A DNA stretch of 21,339 nt, taken from positions 1 to 21,339 of the forward strand of contig CANREO010000132.1 in assembly GCA_947629635.1 (NCBI GenBank), written 5' to 3'. This DNA comes from an uncultured Clostridia bacterium. GTDB taxonomy: Bacteria; Bacillota; Clostridia; Christensenellales; CAG-917. A model generated the notes under the pieces. It did not search any database. It saw only the letters and a program-made list of their open reading frames with translations, and was not told the origin of the DNA. Below are positions 9,355-21,339 of the stretch, one piece after another. The number at the start of each line of letters is the position of its first letter. Position 1 is the first letter of the stretch. Made by a program: the position numbers and the translations under genes.

Positions 9355-9552
9355 ATGATTACCAAGGATATGCTCATCATCGATATACTCAATCAAGGCG
9401 ATCCGGACAAGCTTGCCGAGGTGCTTATGGAAAGCGGCATGCACTGCTTGCATTGCGCGCTTGCGCACGGCGAAACTTTGGAAGAGGCCGCTGCAGTACA
9501 CGGCATCGATGCAGATAAACTTGTAGAGCAACTCAACGATTGCGTGAAATGA
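9355..9552 (+). CDS. DUF1858 / redox-disulfide domain small protein
   Basis: A 65-residue cytoplasmic protein with no signal or membrane segment. It matches the DUF1858 pattern, known as the hybrid-cluster-protein-associated redox disulfide domain: an N-terminal helix ending in GMHCLHC (Cys31-x2-Cys34), then GETLEEAAAVHGID and a final leucine-rich helix. The CxxC pair suggests a thiol/disulfide or metal-binding role, but the biochemical function of the family is not well defined. The start is fixed by GGAGG at 9344-9348, seven bases upstream of the ATG. It is transcribed alone, with its own promoter and terminator, so its neighbours do not indicate a partner; no hybrid cluster protein gene is nearby. 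Family membership is fairly sure; function is unknown. Confidence 0.9.
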   Translation: MITKDMLIIDILNQGDPDKLAEVLMESGMHCLHCALAHGETLEEAAAVHGIDADKLVEQLNDCVK

Positions 9553-9581
9553 TTCGGTCTTGCGCCATCGGACAACTAAGC

Positions 9582-9606
9582 GCACTGCATTTGCAGTGCC
9601 TTTTTT
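9582..9606 (+). terminator. Rho-independent terminator of the DUF1858 gene
   Basis: GCACTGC (9582-9588) pairs with GCAGTGC (9593-9599) around loop ATTT, followed by C and six T (9601-9606). It lies 29 bases after the stop codon and isolates the small gene from the glycosyltransferase that follows. Confidence 0.9.
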
Positions 9607-9651
9607 ATTGTATATTGTATCCGATCGTCAAAAAAAGGGTACACTAGGCGT

Positions 9652-10803
9652 ATGAGAATTGCGATCGTTTGCGACGTGCTCGGCAAGGAGAACAACGGCA
9701 CTACTGTTGCCGCTATGAATTTGATCAGACATCTAAAGGCTTTCGGGCACGATGTCAGGGTGCTCTGCGCCGACTGCGAAAGGCAGGGCGAGGAAGGATT
9801 TTTTGTCGCGCCGCGCTTGCGCCTTGGAAAGCTGTTGGACGCTTATGTGGACAGGATAGGCGTGACGCTTGCAAAAGGGCAGGAGCGCGTTGTTGCCGAG
9901 GCGCTTAAGGACGTACAGCTTGTTCATTGTATGTTGCCGTTTGAGCTTGGCAGGGCCGCTCTGGCATATTGCAAGGAACATCGCATTCCCATTTCCGCCG
10001 GCTTCCATCAACAGGCGGAAAACATAACCGCGTATCTTGGCGCGGAGCGACTGAAAGCTCTTCAGCGCAGCGTGTATCGCCACCTTTACCGCAGCTTTTA
10101 CAGATATGTGGACGCCATACATTATCCAACCCAATTTGTCAGAGATATATTCGAAAATTGTATAGGAGTCAAAACAAACGGATATGTAATCTCAAACGGC
10201 GTAGACCCTTGCGTCGCTCCGCAGACGATTGCCAAACCACCGGAGCTTGTCGGACGAATAGTCATTTGCTCTATAGGCAGATATGCGCGCGAAAAGTCGC
10301 AGGATACGCTTATAAGATCAATAAAATATTCCAAATATAAAAACCAAATTCAACTTATCCTCGCGGGACAGGGCGTAAGAGACAGATTTTATATGCGTCT
10401 TGCAAAAAAGTTGCCCGTGCATCCGATCTTCCGACTTTTTGACAGACATGAAATTTCAAAAGTGTTGAATTATTGCGACATATATTGTCATCCCGCTCAA
10501 ATCGAGCTGGAGGGGATAGCCTGCCTCGAGGCGATTACTTGCGGCAAATTGACGGTGGTGTCGGACTCGCCGCTGAGCGCGACTAAAGAGCTTGCCGTCG
10601 ACGGCAGATGCGTATTCCGCAGCCGCGACCCGAAGGATCTGGCCAGAGTGCTGGACTACTGGATAGAACACCCCGAGGAGAAGAAGGAAACGGAAAGGAA
10701 ATATTTGCAATCAAAAAAGGCGCGGCAACTTGGAGACTGCATGCGCCTTATGGAGCAAATGTTTTCGTCGGTTGCGACAAGCGCACAACGCGCTCAGATG
10801 TGA
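9652..10803 (+). CDS. GT4-family (GT-B fold) glycosyltransferase
   Basis: A 383-residue retaining-type glycosyltransferase of the usual GT4 length. The N-terminal Rossmann half starts at MRIAIVCDVLG with a GTTVAAMNLIRHL loop-helix (residues about 16-28). The HCMLPF..GRAAL and GFHQQ.ENITAYLG segments resemble lipid-acceptor GT4 enzymes such as diacylglycerol glucosyltransferases. The C-terminal nucleotide-sugar half has VISNGVD, then SIGRYAREKSQDTLI, and the E-x7-E motif Glu285 to Glu293 in ELEGIACLE. It has no signal peptide or transmembrane helix and is probably a peripheral membrane enzyme making glycolipid or envelope polysaccharide; the acceptor cannot be told from sequence. The ATG has only a weak AGG upstream. 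A poor TACACT at 9640-9645 would place the transcript start at or next to the ATG, so leaderless translation is possible. The 3' end overlaps the convergent ispDF gene by 10 bases. Confidence 0.88.
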   Translation: MRIAIVCDVLGKENNGTTVAAMNLIRHLKAFGHDVRVLCADCERQGEEGFFVAPRLRLGKLLDAYVDRIGVTLAKGQERVVAEALKDVQLVHCMLPFELGRAALAYCKEHRIPISAGFHQQAENITAYLGAERLKALQRSVYRHLYRSFYRYVDAIHYPTQFVRDIFENCIGVKTNGYVISNGVDPCVAPQTIAKPPELVGRIVICSIGRYAREKSQDTLIRSIKYSKYKNQIQLILAGQGVRDRFYMRLAKKLPVHPIFRLFDRHEISKVLNYCDIYCHPAQIELEGIACLEAITCGKLTVVSDSPLSATKELAVDGRCVFRSRDPKDLARVLDYWIEHPEEKKETERKYLQSKKARQLGDCMRLMEQMFSSVATSAQRAQM

Positions 10804-11915
10804 ATCATGTTTACGCTTGCAAACGCCGCTACGGCCTCTTGAGCGCCAAGGACGCCGACACCTTCATTGGTGGTGGCTGCGACGCCTACGCGCTCTTCCG
10901 AGATGCCCAAGAATGTTGCAAGACTTTTCTTCATTTTGTTTATATAGGGCGACAACATGGGTTTTTCGGCGATGATGCCGACAGAGACGTTGGAAGGTCG
11001 ATATCCTTTTGTCAAGGCTATGCCGACGACTTTGCTCAATAGTTCGGCACTGTTGGCGCCGTCATACTTCGGATCGTCTACGGGGAAATAATGCCCGATG
11101 TCCTTTTCGCCCACAGCAGTAAGTATAGCGTCCATGATGGCATGGATAGGGACATCGCCGTCGCTGTGCGCGACAGCGGCAAATTCACAGGGTACTTTGA
11201 CGCCGCAAAGCATAATTCCACTGCCCGATGTCAGGCGATGTATGTCATAACCGCAACCTGTAAGAGGAGGAAATTTTATATCCGAAGGATAGGTTATTTT
11301 TATATTTTTTTCATCTCCGTCAACATACGATATTTTTACATTATCGATAGTTTTTATCACGCTTACATCATCATAAAAGTCCGTTTCTGCATTTTCATAT
11401 GCCTTTTTCAAAATTTTGGCCTTTGCGGCGAAAGGCGTTTGGACGCGTTTGAAAAGTTGTCTGTCTACGGGGCTTATACCGTCGTCAACTCTTACAAGCG
11501 AGTCGGTAAGCGAAATTAGCGGCAGCGCCGCATCCGCATGCTTTAAGGCTTCGAGTACGGAGCGTATCAAGCTCTCCGACGCATATGGTCTTGCGCCATC
11601 GTGGATCATGACGACGTCTGCATCGTCCTCGACGGCTTCGAGCGCGTTCTTTACTGTTTGAGTGCGACTCTTGCCTCCTATGCGCAGCGATATATGTCGT
11701 TCGTCGGAAAGTTTTGCGGCATCGATTGCCGCAAGCAATTCGTCCGCATAGGTGCTTTCTATCCCCACAATGATTTTGCTGACGCAACTAAAATTCAAAA
11801 ACGGCTTTATAGCTTCAACCAGCACCACCGTATCGTTTAGCGGCTCAAAGAGTTTGTTTTTTTCTCCGTAACGCTGGCTTTTTCCGCCCGCGGCGATTAT
11901 GACGTTGCATTTCAT
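10794..11915 (-). CDS. ispDF: Bifunctional IspD-IspF (MEP cytidylyltransferase / MEcPP synthase)
   Basis: A 373-residue fusion of two enzymes of the MEP isoprenoid pathway. Residues 1-215 are IspD, which makes CDP-methylerythritol from MEP and CTP: the AAGGKSQRYGEKNK loop with Arg15 and Lys21, then HDGARPY and QLFKRVQTPF. Residues about 217-373 are IspF, which cyclises the phosphorylated intermediate to MEcPP and releases CMP: metal ligands Asp224, His226 and His258 in GYDIH and HSDGDVPIH, then ATTNEGVGVLG near the end. The two enzymes are not consecutive in the pathway; IspE acts between them and is not seen here. The chosen start, MKCNVIIAAGG, begins 10 bases after the rqcP stop with a weak GGTGA; an upstream in-frame ATG at 11987 would overlap rqcP by 62 bases and add residues unlike IspD. 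The C-terminal loop departs from the usual FTGR.EG motif. Its stop lies inside the convergent glycosyltransferase gene. Confidence 0.95.
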   Translation of the reverse strand: MKCNVIIAAGGKSQRYGEKNKLFEPLNDTVVLVEAIKPFLNFSCVSKIIVGIESTYADELLAAIDAAKLSDERHISLRIGGKSRTQTVKNALEAVEDDADVVMIHDGARPYASESLIRSVLEALKHADAALPLISLTDSLVRVDDGISPVDRQLFKRVQTPFAAKAKILKKAYENAETDFYDDVSVIKTIDNVKISYVDGDEKNIKITYPSDIKFPPLTGCGYDIHRLTSGSGIMLCGVKVPCEFAAVAHSDGDVPIHAIMDAILTAVGEKDIGHYFPVDDPKYDGANSAELLSKVVGIALTKGYRPSNVSVGIIAEKPMLSPYINKMKKSLATFLGISEERVGVAATTNEGVGVLGAQEAVAAFASVNMIHI

Positions 11916-11925
11916 ACGTTCACCG

Positions 11926-12177
11926 TTATTCCGTCTGTTCGACGACCCTGTACATATTTTCGGCAGATTGCTTTGTTTGCTTCTCATCGGTGGACAGTAC
12001 TTCGAAAAGAAGCGCGCGATTGCCGAATGACACCTTGACCATATCGCCTATCTTGACCTCTTTGGACGGTTTTGCCGGTTTGCCGTTTATTTCTATCCTG
12101 CCACCGTCGCACGCCTCCTGCGCCACGGTACGGCGTTTGATCACTCTGGAAATTTTCAAAAACTTGTCTATGCGCAT
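11926..12177 (-). CDS. rqcP: RqcP-type S4-domain RNA-binding protein
   Basis: An 83-residue protein almost entirely made of one S4 RNA-binding domain: MRIDKFLKISRVIKRRTVAQ at the N-terminus, GGRIEINGKPAKPS and VKIGDMVKVSFG in the middle, and a C-terminal NMYRVVEQ. This matches RqcP (YabO) of Bacillota, the Hsp15 relative known to bind obstructed 50S subunits and to help RqcH add C-terminal alanine tails in ribosome quality control. The ATG at 12177 is chosen because GAGAGGAT sits just upstream on the minus strand and the protein then begins as the family does; a longer frame from 12234 would start upstream of the likely promoter. It is first in a two-gene operon with ispDF. Confidence 0.92.
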   Translation of the reverse strand: MRIDKFLKISRVIKRRTVAQEACDGGRIEINGKPAKPSKEVKIGDMVKVSFGNRALLFEVLSTDEKQTKQSAENMYRVVEQTE

Positions 12178-12205
12178 AATATCCTCTCGCGATAGGGTTG
12201 ATACC

Positions 12206-12234
12206 ATTATACAGTGAAAAAACTCGTCATGCAA
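12206..12234 (-). promoter_or_regulatory. Promoter of rqcP-ispDF
   Basis: On the minus strand, TATAAT occupies 12211-12206 and TTGCAT 12234-12229, 17 bases apart. The predicted start near 12200 leaves about 23 nt before the ATG at 12177. The -35 hexamer is identical to that of the DUF1858 promoter. Confidence 0.7.
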
Positions 12235-12286
12235 TATCGCGACGGACGAAAAAATAAAAAATCACAAAATTATGGCATATCGAGGC

Positions 12287-12315
12287 TTGACATTATTGAC
12301 AAATCAATATATAAT
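12287..12315 (+). promoter_or_regulatory. Consensus SigA promoter of rpoB-rpoC-metK
   Basis: TTGACA at 12287-12292 and TATAAT at 12310-12315 are both perfect and 17 bases apart. A second TTGACA at 12296-12301 is too close to the -10 to serve it. The start is predicted near 12322, leaving a leader of about 200 nt before rpoB. The promoter diverges from that of rqcP-ispDF. Confidence 0.9.
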
Positions 12316-12337
12316 GAAAAACTGCGCAATAATACAG

Positions 12338-12377
12338 GTCTCTACCCCTTAAAACAGTTGTTTTTGGGGGTAGGGGG
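12338..12377 (+). ncRNA. Stable hairpin in the 5' part of the rpoB leader
   Basis: CTACCCC (12342-12348) pairs with GGGGTAG (12367-12373). After a short internal loop AAAAC (12351-12355) pairs with GTTTT (12360-12364) around an AGTT tetraloop. The base can be extended by G-U and C-G pairs. No T run follows, so it is not a simple terminator. It matches no RNA family that I recognise. Confidence 0.55.
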
Positions 12378-12423
12378 TTATAAAGACATAATTATTGTAG
12401 CCTAAATATATCAAAATCAATAG

Positions 12424-12512
12424 CCCTGAAATTTCTTTCGGGTCTACCGAAAACAAAAATTTCGGAGAGGCGCAAAAAATTTTTTCGGGGCTCTGAAATC
12501 GGTAATTTTTTT
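12424..12512 (+). promoter_or_regulatory. Mutually exclusive hairpins in the 3' part of the rpoB leader (possible attenuator)
   Basis: Structure A pairs CTGAAATTT (12426-12434) with AAATTTCGG (12457-12465), enclosing TTTCGG (12436-12441) paired to CCGAAA (12447-12452). Structure B pairs ATTTC..AGAG (12459-12469, two-base bulge) with CTCTGAAAT (12491-12499). They compete for ATTTC at 12459-12463. Seven T follow at 12506-12512, directly before the AAGGAG ribosome binding site at 12513-12518. This layout fits transcription attenuation or control of ribosome access, but the effector and behaviour are inferred. Confidence 0.45.
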
Positions 12513-12525
12513 AAGGAGTGAATAT

Positions 12526-16371
<3,846 letters not shown>

Positions 16372-16387
16372 TCGAGGAGGAAACAGT

Positions 16388-20256
<3,869 letters not shown>

Positions 20257-20260
<4 letters not shown>

Positions 20261-21339
20261 CGAAAAAATTTTTTACATCCGAAAGAGTCACCGAAGGACA
20301 TCCGGATAAGGTATGCGACCAGATCGCCGATGCGATTCTCGATGATATTATCGCAGATGACCCAAATGCCAGAGTGGCGATAGAGGTTTGCGCGACTACG
20401 GGCATGGTGATGGTTGTCGGCGAAGTGACTACCGAACACTATGCCGACATACCCAATATCGTCAGAGGAGTATTGAGCGATATAGGATATAATGACAGCA
20501 CCTTGGGCTTTGATTATAAGACATGCGCCGTGCTTACTTCCATTGACGAGCAGTCCCCGGACATAGCAATGGGCGTGGATGATGCGTCCGATACGGACAG
20601 CCATGACGATTTTGACAGGATTGGCGCCGGAGATCAGGGAATGATGTTCGGATATGCTTGTGACGAGACGCCGGAACTTATGCCCCTCCCCATAATGCTT
20701 GCGCACGCGCTCACTCGAAGGCTGGCGGAAGCCCGTAAGGACGGCGATATAGAATGGCTGCGACCCGACGGCAAAGCACAGGTGACAGTCGAGTACGAGG
20801 ACGATATTCCCAAGCGTGTGGATACGGTCGTCGTCAGCTGTCAGCATGATGAAGGCATAGACCGCGACACTTTGGAAACGGACATCATCGAAAAAGTCAT
20901 CGAGCATGCCATACCGTCAAAGTATCTCGATGATGATACAAAGTTTTATATCAATCCCACCGGGAGATTCGTGATCGGCGGACCCGCAGGCGACAGCGGC
21001 GTGACAGGTAGAAAGATAGTCGTTGATACATACGGCGGCGTTTGCCCTCATGGTGGCGGCGCTTTCAGCGGTAAAGATCCGACGAAGGTGGACAGAAGCG
21101 GTACGTATATGGCGCGTTATGTATGCAAAAATCTTGTGGCAGCCGGAGTCTGTCGCAGGATCGAACTGCAAATTGCCTATGCCATAGGTATGGCGCATCC
21201 CGTCTCGGTATACGCAAACAGCTTTGGTACAGGTGTTATCGATGACGAAAAGATCGCCGAACTTGTGAAAGAAGTGTTTGATCTTCGCCCTAGGGCGATA
21301 ATTCAAGCTCTCAGTCTCGACGAGCCCGTCTATCGCAAC
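20257..21339 (+). CDS. metK: S-adenosylmethionine synthetase (3' end beyond the window)
   Basis: The first 361 residues of methionine adenosyltransferase, which makes SAM from methionine and ATP; the family is usually about 390-400 residues, so roughly the last 35 are missing. Motifs in order: MTKKFFTSERVTEGHPDK with the ATP-site His-Pro-Asp-Lys, TTGMVMVVGEVTT, the active-site segment GAGDQGMMFGYA, YINPTGRFVIGGPAGD.GVTGRK, and the phosphate-binding GGGAFSGKDPTKVDRS. It starts in the ATGA overlap with the rpoC stop (20257-20260) with only a weak GGAAG about 10 bases upstream, so translation is probably coupled to rpoC. metK is rarely in the rpoBC operon. Identity is certain; operon membership is inferred from the overlap. 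Confidence 0.97.

Larger units (their letters stand above)
12178..12525. other. Divergent intergenic control region between rqcP and rpoB
   Basis: A 348-base gap with two back-to-back promoters, the rpoB leader and AT-rich sequence. No rplJ or rplL gene, no tRNA and no convincing small gene is present. A 63-codon frame at 12214-12405 lacks a ribosome binding site, begins before the rpoB promoter and covers its -35, -10 and the first hairpin, so it is treated as chance. Confidence 0.85.

Noticed and set aside
12178..12234. Longer rqcP reading frame starting at 12234
   Set aside because: It would begin at or before the predicted promoter and adds 19 residues absent from the family; the ATG at 12177 has a good ribosome binding site.
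12366..12377. G-quadruplex in the rpoB leader
   Set aside because: Only two G runs occur (GGGGGTAGGGGG), which is not enough for an intramolecular four-strand structure.
12322..12525. Known L10 (rplJ) leader
   Set aside because: rplJ and rplL are absent downstream and I could not find the kink-turn features of that leader; the hairpins look different.

Overview
The window looks like a chromosomal segment from a low-to-mid GC Bacillota (Clostridia-like) bacterium, most likely an uncultured relative of gut Clostridia. This rests on the Firmicutes-style RpoB and RpoC sequences, an RqcP-type S4 protein, a fused IspD-IspF, strong SigA-type promoters and AGGAGG-like ribosome binding sites. The placement is inference; no 16S or other taxonomic marker was compared.

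Layout. (1) Bases 1-9209 hold one enormous extracellular-type gene, open at the left edge and split into two frames at about 3711. Its product is at least 3,069 residues in this window if the break is repaired. The second half is a chain of degenerate beta-rich modules resembling bacterial Ig-like (Big_4-type) domains. A clear hairpin terminator follows it. (2) Bases 9277-9606 hold a self-contained transcription unit for a 65-residue DUF1858/redox-disulfide protein, with its own extended -10 promoter, Shine-Dalgarno and terminator. (3) Bases 9652-10803 encode a GT4-type glycosyltransferase on the plus strand. It converges on, and overlaps by 10 bases, a minus-strand rqcP-ispDF pair (12177 down to 10794). 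(4) Bases 12178-12525 are a divergent control region with a minus promoter for rqcP-ispDF, a perfect-consensus promoter for rpoB and a roughly 200-nt structured rpoB leader. (5) Bases 12526-21339 hold rpoB, rpoC and a metK running off the right edge, all plus strand and tightly spaced. metK starts inside the rpoC stop codon.

How it fits together. The right half is a core-gene block: RNA polymerase large subunits with SAM synthetase, facing away from a ribosome-rescue factor and a bifunctional isoprenoid (MEP pathway) enzyme. The arrangement is unusual in that rpoB is not preceded by rplJ-rplL and rpoC is followed by metK rather than rpsL-rpsG-fusA. The left half is accessory-like surface biology. 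No tRNA, rRNA, CRISPR array, transposase or integrase was seen.

The items most worth a second look are the rpoB leader with mutually exclusive hairpins just upstream of the start codon, the rpoC/metK coupling, and the giant modular surface protein with its frame break.
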